Shown here piece after piece: positions 23,067 to 34,990 of a stretch of 64,000 nt of DNA. Every line of letters starts with the position of its first letter. The stretch's first letter is position 1. Both the position numbers and the translations under genes were made by a program. Below the pieces are notes generated by a model, which had not been told where the DNA came from, did not search any database, and saw only the letters and a program-made list of their open reading frames with translations. The stretch is from positions 1,550,001 through 1,614,000 of the forward strand of contig CM074703.1 in NCBI GenBank assembly GCA_037367355.1. The letters are read 5' to 3'. This stretch comes from Neoscytalidium dimidiatum (Eukaryota; Ascomycota; Dothideomycetes; Botryosphaeriales; Botryosphaeriaceae).

Positions 23067-25740
23067 ACGAGGTGGCCTTAATGCAACATTCACGAGTGCA
23101 ACATTACGTACCGGCAAATCCGGCGAAACTATCGTATCCCAGATTGTCGCCTCAGCCAACGGCCGCAACGCTATTAAACCATGCGTTCCCATCGGCGAGC
23201 CCGAGTGACGAGAACCAACGGAAAAGGGCGACAGGGAGCACCCCCAAAACTCCGGCCGATAATCGACAGGTCCCGAAGCATCCAATTGAACGACTAGAAT
23301 GGCCCTCGACAGGGAAGAAAGGGAAAGGGAAGAGAAGAGCGAAAAGCCCCGAGCATCGTCCCCGTTGCTACTCGCGTGGCAAAGCTTAATTTTAATCCCC
23401 AACACCACCTGGTATACATACCCGGCCGGCGTCCCCGGGTGCGGATTGAAGGCAAACAAATGCGCCGCCAGGAATGATGATGATCTGATGCGTACACACG
23501 GCTGATCTGCATACATAACTCGCGCCACGCGCGCAGCGCGCACGCGGCAGGCCAGGCATTATACCTACGTGGACATACAACGCTGTCCTGCACTGCTTGC
23601 ATGGGGCCCATGCAACAGCGAGCGCATCGAACACCGTTGGAAGAGAAAAAAAAGAAAAGAAAAGAAAAGAGAAGAGAACCAAACCTCCCCCCCAGCATCG
23701 AACCTTCTCACTCTCAACTTTTACCTTGTCCACCCCCCCCAGCTCGTGCATGCATCACCGGGCAAAAGTAGAACCGACCAAGGCACCGACTGAAGTAAGG
23801 GAAAGGATGGGGGAATAGAATTCATAAAAAAGAAAAAGTGATCTGTCTCACCGATTATCGTCTTTCCTGAACGAAAGGGTAAAGACGGACCGAAACGCTC
23901 GACTACTGTCGGCCAAATAGCTGCATGATCTCACAGCAAAAAAAAAAAAAAAATTCTCCGGTTGGGCGGTTTCGTGGTTTAGTCCGCAAGTAGAAGGTAC
24001 CATGCCCCCCCCCCCCCCCTCCCAGGGTTTCCTTCTTCCCTATTGAACGGATTTTTAAGAAGGGGGTTAGGAGTGAGGGTGGGGTTAGGAAAAAAAAATA
24101 CTTGGTGACGTCGGAGCGGTAAACGAAGTCTCCCGCAAATGGTTTTTTTTTTTCTTTTCGTTGCCCTTTCGGCTAAATTCTCCTCGCCCGCGCAACGGGT
24201 GGATGATGATGAATGGGGCGCGCCGTTGGTACCGTGAGATTTTTTTTTTTGTTTTTCCCTTTCTTGTTCGGTTCATTCTTGCCTTAGCCCGCCCAGCCGC
24301 TCGGTCAGATATCCGTAGTGGCGGTGTGAGAAAAGCGATGATGATGATGATATAGACTATCGAACCGGCACCCACCCCCGGTCGCGGACCCCGACAGGAG
24401 AGGAATGGGGGTGGGTGGGACGGCCTGCATTATGAGCTAATATACCCGACTATAGGCAGTAGTCTGAGAGCGGCGTTTGCGCCAGCGCTTGGCCAGTGTA
24501 TTGTGTATAGCGCGGCCCGTCGGCATGGGTGCTGGTGGCAAGCCGGAAGGGAATGGAAGGGGAATGGATGACGGCCGTAACGGGCTCCTCCGGCGAGCGC
24601 GTGCGCCTGGGATTCTGGAACTCGTCGGGGACACTCTTGACTCGCGAAAATGGGATCATTATGGCGCGGTTTGGTCCCAAGAGCGAGGTAGCATGTGCTC
24701 CTGAGAGCTTTGCGCACCGAGATGCTCGATGACGACGGGGTACAGACTGGGGGGGGGGGGGGGATGAAGGAAGTGCTCTTCCGGAGATTCGGTTTGAAGT
24801 CCGTGGGATGCTCTCCGGGATGCAGGGTGCGTTGTACATACATGCGCACCACGAGGGCACCTCGCTTCCGTCCATCACGCAGACCACACTCCAGCTATTT
24901 CATGTGTGAGAATGACTCGGCCCCGGTTTCATGCTGGTATACACGTGGATCCAACCTGCACGACTAAGTCACTACCAAGAACGTGGGTCCCTATCACCCA
25001 AACCTGCAGTCTCGAACGGGCCTTCTTCGCCCTTCTGTGGACGGTCCGCCTCCCCGGTTACAGGTAGGAGAATGCATAGAAGCTGGAGAGAATATTCAGG
25101 AGGTAGTTTGACCACCATAAGCTTTCTGCGCCCACGTTTAAGTGATAACCTCAAATAGCATCTGCGGTGGATGTCACTATATAGAAATGCCTCGAACATC
25201 GAATAACAATAACCTTGTGGAACCGTATACTTTCGCTCTATATCGGACTTTTTCGGCATATCCACGTGCTTGCCACCCAAAAGGACGACGAGGATAGGAA
25301 TGTGACCGACGACAGTGCTTACACCGCTCATTCATACGCGGATGAAGGGGATTGCATATCGCACGACTCATCTACCCGGCGAGCCTACTCAACTGCGCCT
25401 GAAAAAGTCTCCCAAACCCCGTTGCCGTTCGTTTCGAACAGAAGGACGAAGTGAAGACGGACGAGACTGATCCCCCAGAATTTTTAGTATTACAATCCTC
25501 CATACGACTGGTAGTGAGATATGAGGACAAAAACCCATATGCATAATACATGCACAATATCGCCCATATACCGTCGTCAACGGACGGCGACCTCGCAACT
25601 TTTGTTTCCCCATGGTACCGTACCACACAAACACCATTCCAGACACTGTACAAGCCATGCGCAACACAAAAAACAGCCAAACAGAGAAGCTTACCGCGCC
25701 CCCATCACACCGGCCGTGTCTCTTCACGACTCGACCACGT

Positions 25741-26045
25741 CTACGACGCGCCCTTCATGGCGAACCAATCCGCGCTGGCATCCACCATGAAATTCGTGAT
25801 GTTGAACCCGTCCCCCATCTCAACGCCCTGCTGCTGCAACGCGCCCTGCTGCCCGGCCAACTCACCTCCTCCCCCGTTCGTGGCACCGCCGTCCCCCGCC
25901 GCACCGCCGACACCGTTGACGGGCAAGCGCGGCATGTTGAAGAAGTCGAACACGTCCAAGTACTCCAGCTCGTTCGGCGCGGGCGTCCTCGCCGGCGTGG
26001 CCGACACGCTGAAGCGGCCACTCTGCTGGCCGGCGGCGGCGGCTC

Positions 26046-26080
<35 letters not shown>

Positions 26081-28660
26081 CCGGGCGTCTGCAAGCCGCC
26101 GGCCGCACCGCCCTGCTGCACGCCATTCCCGTTGCCGTTCCCGTTGCCGGCGCCGTTCGCGCCCAGCAGCTTCGGCTGGCGGGAGATGAGGAAGTCCAGG
26201 TCGAAGGCGCACCTGCGCATGTCGGCGAGGATCTTGACGGTGCTCGGGGTGGCGCGCTCGCCGTTGAGGTCGGCCGGGCCGTGCTGGCTGGCACGGTACT
26301 CGTCGAGCACGCGCTGCAGCAGCGTGGCGTAGCGCTCGGCTACGCGCCAGTACAGCCCGAGCTCGCGCAGCGTCTCGACCAGCGGGTTGATGGCCGGGTC
26401 GACGTGGTGCTCGATCGTCGAGCCGTGCACCAGCAGCACCCGCGCCGCCACCCACAGCGAGAAGGCGAACGGCGTGCCCAGCTGCGACAGCATCCCGTTC
26501 GTCTTGACGTACTCGCACAGCCCCGTGATCGCCTCGACCGCCGTCAGGCAGCGCTGGATCGCCGTGTAGGACGGCGTGAAGATCGGGGAGCGCGTCGTTG
26601 GGTAGGCGGCCGAGGAGTGGAGGCGGATGACGGTGCTGTCGAGGATGTTAGATGAGTCGAAAGGGGGAGGGAAGGAGAAACTCACGTGTGGAAGGCGGCA
26701 TGCAGCATGATCCATCCGCAATCGACCACTGCATCGCCTTTCCCGGTACCGTAGATACGTGACATGTTGCCGAAATCACTCGGCAAGCTGTACTTCCAGG
26801 ATGCCAACGCATTATCCAATTCTCTGAACTCTCGCTGCCACTGCTCAACATCCGTCAAGGAGCCAATGTCCACAGGTTTCTTCAGGAACTGGTGGATTTG
26901 AGAGAGGATGCCTAGAAGCTCAACGTAATACGAGAACGATCCCAGATTTTCTGGCTTGTTCAGGCTGTAGTCTGTCCGCTTCGGCGTGCGGAACCAGCGT
27001 GTTTCCACGGGCTGGTTCCGGGCAAAGAAATCATCCCGACAAGGCAGCTTTCGGTCGGTCTCTTTTTCATCGAGCGCAAACTCAAAAGCAGTGGCGATGG
27101 TGGCATAGCGGTCAAGCATATACACCATCCAGAAAAGCCGACGCCGGCTTTCGTCTTCAATGAAGTCCTTCGGCTCAGGTAGCACCATGGCCCTCAGTGT
27201 ATATATCGAGGGCACGTTGGGCGAGACCAGACTTGAAGTTGTTTCGACAGAGAGACCAAGTTGCACTACAGAGCGAGTGATGAGGGCCAGCAGATTCCAA
27301 CCTGGAGGGCCGTTGGAGAATCCTACAAGATCCAGCGCCAGAATCACGAGCGCCTGGAGAGCTTTCACCGAGCTATTTTCAAGCCCGTAAAGTAAGACTT
27401 TCTGCTTGGAAGTGGAATGGTATCTCTCACGGCTCTCCTTCGTCAAACGCGGATCCGTGGAGAATCGGAGGGTGGTGGCAACCATAGCATGCAACAATAT
27501 TCTATCGGCTTCCTCGAGCGTCGAGGAGCCAAAGAGTGAATCTAAGGTAGAGCGGCGATGCAAAATCGGACACCAGGTGTTGATGTGCTTGAAATACAAG
27601 TCCGCCAGGGCATACAACAGATCATACGGAGGGAAGTCAGGTTCCTGCGTGCTGATGGCAGGCTGCGGTTGGTGGTTCATGGAAATATTCAAGCTGGGAG
27701 ACTCCAATGGCGGGTTATGGTTGCTGTACATGGATGCCGTCGCCGACGGCATGCTGGAAATCGAGTGGCTCCGGACGCCATGGCCGAGATGCTGGTGGTA
27801 AGCGTTACCACCATGGTGAATGGCAGGCGTGCTCGGCAGACCGAGGCTGTTGGAAAAGGAGAGACCGGGCTGGTTGGGAGGGAAAGGCGAGGGTTTTTGC
27901 AGGAACAGGGCGGCCTCGGGCTTCGGGACATGGGGGGTGTGGACTACGGGCGGGGTGTGGTGGAAGATGGGAGCATCGTGATGGGAGGCGGCAGAGCCGG
28001 GGCTGGCGTGGTTGGTCTGATTTGAGGCCAGCTGCTGGATGGTGTGCTGCTGGCGCTGGATCATGTCCTCCAGGCGATCTACATGGTCAGTGTGCCGGGG
28101 CGCATTAGGCGGGGAAAGCGGAGCTCACCAAGACGGGCCTCCAATTCTCTGCCGTAGCCGGCGCGCAGGCCGGGCTTCTTGCGCTCCTTGTACTCGCAAA
28201 GCTGATTGTTGCGGACGCACCAGCCGCAGCTGGGCTGGCCGCGATCGCCTGGGCGGAAGATGCAGCGGTCAGCGGTGGAACGCGGAGTGGCAGCACATGA
28301 AACAGCCTTGGGCGGCTTACACTTGACCTTGCGCTGCTTGCACAGCTCACATGAGACGGACATGGGCCGCTTGCGCTTGCGCGACGAGGCGTCATGCTCG
28401 TCGCCGTCCGGGTCTACATCGGGGTGGTCGTTGTCGTTGTCGTGGTCGGCATCCGAGTCGCGTGCCTGGTCGCTGTCCGCATCGTCCTGGGGCTGCCGCT
28501 GGGGCAGCGGAGCCGAGGGCGGGCGGTGCTGGTTGGCGGAGGGGCGGCGGCGGTGGTGGTGGTGCTGCTGCTGTTGGCTGCTGGCGTGCGGCAGCGACGA
28601 CGGCGACGGGTTGTGCTGGCCGTCGTTATAGGGCTGGGCAGGCGGCGCGGACGAGGCCAT
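25741..28660 (-). CDS. Zn2Cys6 transcription factor with fungal_trans domain
   Basis: Four exons on the minus strand: 28660-28321, 28248-28129, 28078-26686 and 26635-25741 (introns 72, 50 and 50 nt), encoding 915 residues. A Ser/Gln/His-rich N-terminus precedes a binuclear zinc cluster with Cys104, 107, 114, 121, 124 and 131 (C-x2-C-x6-C-x6-C-x2-C-x6-C) and a basic linker ERKKPGLRAGYGRELEARL. Intron 1 splits the Cys114 codon. A His/Pro/Ser-rich linker follows, then a fungal-specific regulator domain (about residues 300-720) containing RRRLFWMVYMLDRY, the usual middle-homology signature. Near the C-terminus lie an NG repeat and an 11-Gln run. The gene is divergent from L-rhamnonate dehydratase with 404 bp between start codons, so a role in rhamnose use is possible but unproven. 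Confidence 0.92.
26047..26079. repeat. Coding CAG repeat (11 Gln)
   Basis: Eleven pure CTG units on the plus strand are read as CAG on the coding strand, giving a polyglutamine run in the C-terminal part of the Zn2Cys6 regulator. Confidence 0.95.
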
Positions 28661-29064
28661 GGTCTTGGGTGGGCGGTGATGGGTTTTCGGTGCAGAGATG
28701 TGACGAGATGCCGAGCGTGGAGGAGGTTTCGCCCGAGGCTGAGCAGAAGTGCGGGGGCAGCTGGGGCCGGCTGGGGGGGCGCCCGGGCGTGGGCCGGGGG
28801 GCTCTGCCCGGCGCGCGCGCAACAAACACCACGAGATCCGCCGAGCTGCCTGCGTCTGCAACAGCCGACCCCCATCCCACGCCGACTGCCCGCGCGCGCC
28901 TGGCCCGGCTCCGTGCTGCCGCCGCTAGCTACCGCCATGGCCCCCCCCATCGCCGCCTCCAGCGCGTGCCTACGACGCTATTTAATTGCCAATTGCCCCC
29001 CAGCTGCCTGCGTCACTCTCCGTTCCTCTCTCTCTGAACCCCCCGCACATACCCCGCCACCACC
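28661..29064. promoter_or_regulatory. Shared divergent promoter, regulator and L-rhamnonate dehydratase
   Basis: The 404 bp between the two start codons must drive both genes. It is GC- and C-rich with several CCCCGC-type sequences that fit the CreA carbon-repression consensus (SYGGRG). That consensus is short and expected often at this GC content, so binding is only suggested. Confidence 0.55.
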
Positions 29065-30469
29065 ATGCCCGCCTCGACTTCCTCCTCCTCCGTGCGCGCC
29101 TTTCCCACCATCAAGAAGGTGAAAACCTTCCTGATCCAGGGCGTCGGCTCGGGCGGCGACTACCACAATGTCAAGGGCGGCCACTGGCTCATCGACACCA
29201 AGATCTCGACTCCCATGTCCGGCTACGAGGCCTACCGCAAGTCGCGCACTTCCTGGGGCATCAACGTGCTGGGCTCCTTCTGCGTCGAGATCGAGGCCTC
29301 CGACGGCACCAAGGGCTTCGCAACCGGCTTTGGCGGTCCTCCCGCCTGCTGGCTGGTTGCCGAGCACTTCGAGCGCTTCTTGATTGGCGCCGGTGAGTAC
29401 TCCCCCGCCTCCGCTTTAGGGAATCTGCAAACGCCTCTGCATCCTTTTCTCTCGTGTCCGGGAAAAATGAGCAAGCGCCAATTGAGGCTGATTGTGTGAC
29501 TCGCGCGCAGATCCCAGAGATACGAACCACCTCTTCGAGCTGATGTACCGCGGCTCCATGTTCTACGGCCGCAAAGGCCTGCCCGTCGCCGTGATATCCG
29601 TCATCGATCTCGCCATTTGGGATCTGCTTGGCAAGATCCGCAACGAGCCCGTATACAAGCTCATCGGAGGTGCTACCCGCGACCGCCTCAACTTCTACTG
29701 CACCGGTCCCGAGCCGACGGCTGCGAAGTCCATGGGCTTCTGGGGCTCCAAGGTGCCGCTCCCCTACAGCCCTGGCGAGGGCCCGGAGGGCTTGCGCAAG
29801 AACATCGAGTTCCTGACCAAGCACCGCGAGTCCGTCGGTCCCGACTTCCCCATAATGGTCGACTGCTACATGTCGCTGAACGTGCCCTACACCATCGAGC
29901 TGGTCGAGAAGACCAAGCACCTCAACATCAACTGGTGGGAGGAGTGCCTTTCTCCCGATGACTTTGACGGCCACGCCCTGCTCAAGAAGGCCCACCCCAC
30001 CATCAAGTTCACCACTGGCGAACACGAATACTCCCGCTACGGCTTCCGCAAGCTGATTGAGGGCCGCAATCTCGACATCCTGCAGCCCGACGTCATGTGG
30101 GTTGGCGGTCTCACCGAGCTCCTCAAGATCTCCGCCATGGCCCAGGCTTACGACATCCCCGTGGTGCCTCACGCCAGCGGTCCTTACTCCTACCACTTTG
30201 TCATCGCCCAGCCTCACTCTCCCTTCCAGGAGTACCTCGCCAACTCTCCCGACGGCAAGTCCGTTCTTCCTGTCTTTGGCTCGCTCTTCAGCAACGAGCC
30301 CATCCCCACAAAGGGCTACCTTACCGCGGCCGACCTCGATAAGCCTGGGTTTGGTCTGGAGATTGCCCCCAATGCCCCCTTGGTTGACGCTACCAACATC
30401 CTCAACCCTGCCCCGGCGAAGGCACTTACCCCCGCGCAACCTGAGGAGGAGAAGGTCAACGGCTCGTAG
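29065..30469 (+). CDS. lraC: L-rhamnonate dehydratase (enolase superfamily)
   Basis: Two exons, 29065-29392 and 29511-30469, around a 118-nt intron; 428 residues. The enzyme dehydrates L-rhamnonate to 2-keto-3-deoxy-L-rhamnonate in the fungal non-phosphorylating L-rhamnose pathway, between the lactonase and the aldolase, in the cytosol. N-terminal blocks GVGSGGDYHNVKGGHWL and TPMSGYEAYRKSRTSWGINV match the RhmD/LRA2 branch of the mandelate racemase group. Expected Mg ligands are Asp227 (MVDCYMS), Glu253 (WWEECL) and Glu280 (TTGEHE); the base is His330 (VVPHASG). All are present at the family spacing. The C-terminus also matches (NEPIP, LDKPGFGLEI). Other pathway genes are not in this window. 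Confidence 0.93.
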
Positions 30470-31598
30470 AAATTGATTGCCCATCGTCACCAAATACACG
30501 TGGGTTTTGAAGGCGCTTTGGATTTGTTTTGGGTGGGAATATTTATTGTACATGTCGCGTTATGCAGGTTTGATGTTTGGACGAGCCATAGACTGCCATG
30601 ACATGACTTATCAGGCGTCCATATCAGGAAAGAACGGAAACAGACGATATAACAACGAATCCGTAGAAAACGGACAAATGAATAAAAATCTGAATAAGCC
30701 ACAATCACGAGACAAAGCCTGCAAGCGGGACAGCCCCTCGGATATTCGACTACATCATACATACCAGGGACCGCGGCGAAATTCTGCTGTCGCGTGCAAT
30801 TGTCCCGAGCGGCGAATCCGGTGGACTGGTACTGCGTGAACCGTTATCTACACTGTAAGGTTTGGAATCCCTTTCCGTCTGACCCGATTTAGCTATCTGC
30901 ATTTCTCCGCGATCTGCACGGACAGTGGGAACCGGGAACGGGAAGCCATCATCTCCCTTCTCCATCCTCCCGTTTCTCGGCATTTCAAGGAAACCGCTGG
31001 AGGAAAGATCAGGGACGTGCTTTCCCTTGTGAAAAAGTCAAAAAGGTAAACGTTCCCTTCCCTCCCCTTGCGCATAAGGTTGACCTACGATTCCCGTTCC
31101 GAGTCCCCGGAGGCTTTCACACATGCCGAGCGTGCATGCTCTTACTCTTTCTCCCCATCACATGAAAATATTTCCTTTTTGTTGCCAGATGGTCCGTGTT
31201 CATCCTATAATTCATCATTGACCATCCCTTCATTACTTTCCTCAGTCGCATGGACCTTCCTGAGCTACGCAACTCTAATAATCCCGTCCGACAGCTCTGA
31301 GACTTATGGCTCGAATCCATCACTCCACCACCCGGCGAAGCAAGACGGTCGCGAGAGTCCGGTATACGCAGTGAACGTACGCACGAAGCATCTGAGCGAG
31401 CCCCCCTGACCCACCTCAAAGCAAGTTGCGAGCAAACATTCCGATCCCTTCCGTCATATCGCCCAGTCATTTTTCCGTCCCCTTTTTCCAGGACGTTCCT
31501 AGGTCGTCATCGCCTAGCGCAGGTCCACCCATCCTCTCTCCCTCCACCCGCCCACAACTCGCTGCGACTCCTTCCCCCTCCCCCTCCTCCCGCGGCCC
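30470..31598. other. Convergent intergenic region
   Basis: 1.1 kb between two stop codons facing each other. AT-richer 3' UTR-like sequence; no gene seen. Confidence 0.6.
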
Positions 31599-34565
31599 TC
31601 AAACAACAACAAACCTCACCCCCACCAGCACCCCATCCTCCTCAAACGTCCCCATCCGCTCGCTCCTCACCTGCCTCACAACGCCGCCCCCGAACGCCCT
31701 CGGGCCCTCCTCCATCACCCACTGCCCCTTCGCCAGTGCCTCCGCGCCCGGCTGCGCGTACGTGATGGCGCAATCCCGCGCCAGCGGCGGCGTCTCGAAC
31801 GCGCGGAAAGCCCGCTCCATCTGCGCGAACGGGTGCGCCGGGTCGTCCTGGCGGAGGTTGCGGGGGCGCGGGCCGCTGGCGCCGACGATGGACGACGACG
31901 CGGGCGTGCTGGCGCGCGTGGTAGCAGCGGAGGAGATGATTCTCCGCTGCTGCTGCTGCTGCTGCTGCTGCGACTGGTGGTGCGGGGCGGGCGACCTGGG
32001 CTCCAGGAGAGGCGGGATCATCTGGTCTACGGGCGTCGTGGGGGCTGCGTGCCGCTGTCGCCGCTGTGACTGGGAGCGTGGCGTGGATGGAGGCGGTTGC
32101 TGCGGGTAGCGGGGGAGCGGGTCCGGCGTGTTGTAGATGCCGCCGGTGTTGGGGATGCGCCCGTCGATGCTCTGGCTGCGGTTGCGCGTGCGTACCGCGA
32201 TTGGAGTGCGAGGGGCTTGGGCGGAGCTGAGTGGAGGGGGTTGTTTAGGGGTGGAGGGGGAATTGAGGGATGCGAGAATGTGCGCGGATTGCATCTTTGG
32301 GGTTGTGGGAGTGTTGAGGGCCTGCATCCAGTCCCACGCCTGCTTTGTAGGTTCGGAGCGGTCTCTGGCGGAGCGGGCTACGGCAGCCACTTCTGATCTC
32401 CGGAAGGGTACCGAGAAGTCGAACGTGCTGAGAGCTTGTTCTTTGCGTTTGATGACCAAACGATTCACCAATGGATCCTGCTTCCTAGGAGAGTTCTGGT
32501 CCGGTGTAATTGGTGATTCTGGGGGAGGTTTGTTTGACGACCAGACCTGATCGGGGTGGACATTGGGGCTCAAAGTGAAGGAGTTAAATCTGGATCGCTG
32601 CGTGGACTTGTCATTAGGGCTACCCAGTGCGACGAAACCACCACGCTGATTGACCCCAAAACCTTCAGGTACAGTAATATTCAAGGTCCGGCTTCCCGAG
32701 AGCCGACGCTTCTTACGAGGGCTCCCTTCCCCATCCTGCACGGACATTCGTCGAGCACGAACGCCAGTGTGTATTTGCAGGGGTGGTAGGAGTGAGTCGC
32801 GAGGAGAAGGTAGCCCCGCCAAGGAGTCTTCCGAAGCTATTTGGGGCCTGAGTTCTTGGAAATCCTGAGACGACTCGGCAGGTGCAGAAGAAAAGCTGAC
32901 AGAACCATCCATCGGGACAGAGCGAGCTACCAGAGGACTGGTGAATACGTTTCCAAAGCTGGATGTCGGGATACCTTCCTCTTCTTCGGGTATTTCTTGC
33001 AGCTGAGTCACCCTGGGAGCGGCAGAGCGCCTGTTGATTGGCCTTGGCGAGGCGACGTATTCTCGATTCGAAGACCGGTGGGGTTGCGTGAATTGGCTGC
33101 CTGCAGCTGGAGGGCTGTTGTCTAGATCAATGACCAGAGGCCTAACGGAGCCTCCTGAAGCCTCTGAAGGCAAGCTGGATTCTTGTCGAAATTGGTGTGG
33201 CTGTGGCGTTTGGGGAGTTTCATTGGTAAATCCCCTTCCATATGTCTTCGTGACTGATTCTGAGTAGCCACGGGCTGGATGGATCTGCAGCTTGTAGCCT
33301 TCCTTAGTCAACTTGTCGGCGAGATGCTGAGGAAGCTGCTCTGAAGATGAAATGACTCTGCCCGTCTCTTCCACCAAAGGCCCAGAGCCTCTCTCAGAAT
33401 TTCCGGTCTCGAGAGACCCGGAATATGTCTTTCCTGGCCTATACCTAGAAGGGATTCTTGACACAGACACAGGTTGCTGATTAGCAGTGCTTATATCTGG
33501 GATCATATTCCTCAATGCATACCTGCCCGTGATAGTGTCCTGGAGCCGAGGAAGATCTTCGGAAATGATGAGGGCGTCTTCTCGCTCCTTGAATTTGGAG
33601 CTCCTCATTCGCGTAGGCTCTGTTATGTATACCTTGGCAGGGGTGTCCTTGGACCCTTGGCCGTAAGATAATACGACGTCAATGACGCCAAACATTTGTC
33701 CTCGAGGCTCAGACCAGTCCTTAAGTTCAGGTGGCACAGCTAACTTTGAGAGTTCCACGAGATATTTCGCAACGGCGGATCGGTTTCCTTTCTTGTCGAC
33801 GCCTCTGGCTGCAACCTCCTTCAACAGTTCTCTCTGAATGTTATCCCATCGATCTTCGAGTGTTTCGACGTTTGCGACTGGCCGCCTACGTGAGCCGATG
33901 GGGTCTTGGCCGGGAGGTACAATGGTCCATGCCCGTTCACACATCCAATGAGTGCGGAGACCACTGAAGACACTCAGCAGTTGATCTTGTTTTTTGTCGT
34001 CTGAGTACAAGCGTTTGGACCACATTGTGGAATGAGTGAGCTGTCCATTGAAGAAGACATCGATGCGGATATCCTCGGCAGGCTTGTTAGTCTTCAGGAA
34101 AGATTTTTTAGAGAGCTCTACACGCAAGGCTAGAGCCTGGGGAGACTGGATTGCTGTGCCGGTGTTGTTGCCCAGAATCTTTGCATAGATAGCATTGCGC
34201 ACCGGGTCTGTGTGGAAAACTTTCTCCTCTTTGGTGGTAGGCTGGCCTTATGTCAATTAGGCTGGCTTCTGGCGCATGGATTTACTGGGGAAACATACTA
34301 CCTGACGTAGATCCTCGCCGGCACGCACCATCATAAAGGGCATGTAATCTTCACCGCTGCCAAGAAAGTGCATTCGGTTGCTATCGCCAGCAAGCGGGAT
34401 GTGGCTTTCCTTCAAAATACGGCCATCCTTGAACATCTGCTCCACTTTCTCGACATGTCTAGTGAATTGCGGGGCTTTTTTGTTCGAAGGTTGGTCTGTT
34501 GTCGTTTTTCGAATGTCGGCGGTCACAAGGTGCACCTTTGTGTGGGAGCCAAGGTGAAGCGGCAT
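31599..34565 (-). CDS. Large fungal protein with conserved N-terminal domain and polyQ tail, unknown
   Basis: Two exons on the minus strand, 34565-34302 and 34241-31599, around a 60-nt intron; 968 residues. The first 330 or so residues look folded (for example RIDVFFNGQLTHSTMWSKRLY, WTIVPPGQDPIGSRRRP, GVIDVVLSYGQGSKDTPAKVYI), with mixed charged and aromatic residues. The remainder is low-complexity Ser/Pro/Arg sequence with basic clusters such as SPRKKRRLSGSR that could be nuclear signals, an 8-Gln run, and a short conserved-looking end (GVVRQVRSERMG, then VLVGVRFVVV). I do not recognise a named family. The start at 34565 is the first ATG of the exon that splices in frame. The composition suggests a nuclear or scaffold protein, which is inference. 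Confidence 0.82.
31947..31970. repeat. Coding CAG repeat (8 Gln)
   Basis: Eight pure CTG units on the plus strand are read as CAG in the 968-residue gene. Confidence 0.95.
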
Positions 34566-34990
34566 GGCAAATGACGTGGTTGTGTCTCGTTGCGTGAAGA
34601 GTCTTACTCAGGCGCGTTCGAGTACAGAGAAAGTACAAGATCGAGTGAGGCGAGGCGTTGAGGACGAGGTTGTGCAGAGGAAGACGCGTCGCAGCGGTAG
34701 GTGTGCGGGTGTTGACGAGGAAGCGCTAAAAGCGGCGAAAAGAGGCAGCACATCTAACACAACCAAGAAGAAACCTCGCGCTGTGAATGTGAAGCGCTCT
34801 TTCAATGACTCTCTGGAATCTCGGAGAAACGACTCGGAGATATGAGAGTGATATTGGGCCCGTCCGCCTCACCTCGTTCAGGCCTATCACCACGCCACAG
34901 ACCTGTTGGCATTCAATTGCATATCCCTCACCACATCTTCCGATCACAATCTTGAGGGGCCTACTCATACGCCTTAGTCACTCATGTCCT
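34566..34990. other. Short intergenic region between two minus-strand genes
   Basis: 425 bp. It should contain the promoter of the 968-residue gene and the 3' end of the upstream gene; no other feature seen. Confidence 0.55.

Larger units (their letters stand above)
13356..25740. other. 12.4-kb gene-poor region
   Basis: No family-recognisable gene is present between the laeA start codon and the 3' end of the Zn2Cys6 gene at 25741. The first 5 kb are GC-rich with triplet repeats (CCG/CTG 13918-13958, CGA near 14434, GATGCT 16252-16275, CCAGCG near 17634-17664), producing long but low-complexity open frames. The rest has CT and homopolymer runs, a strong hairpin (15135-15214), a weaker inverted repeat near 22734-22803, and protein-like patches at 19.4-20.4 kb without a usable start. 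It may hold a long leader or non-coding transcript; the sequence alone does not show one. Confidence 0.6.

Noticed and set aside
24972..25331. 119-codon minus-strand open frame with fluent sequence
   Set aside because: No recognisable domain, no splice partners, and it sits in AT-balanced intergenic DNA near a gene 3' end; treated as chance.
29261..30553. 430-codon open frame antisense to L-rhamnonate dehydratase
   Set aside because: It mirrors the strong third-position C bias of lraC on the opposite strand, has no recognisable domain, and lraC is unambiguous.
31300..31340. TCGAATCCATCACT resembling a tRNA T-arm
   Set aside because: No matching acceptor stem, A box or GGTTCGA core; no tRNA can be folded.
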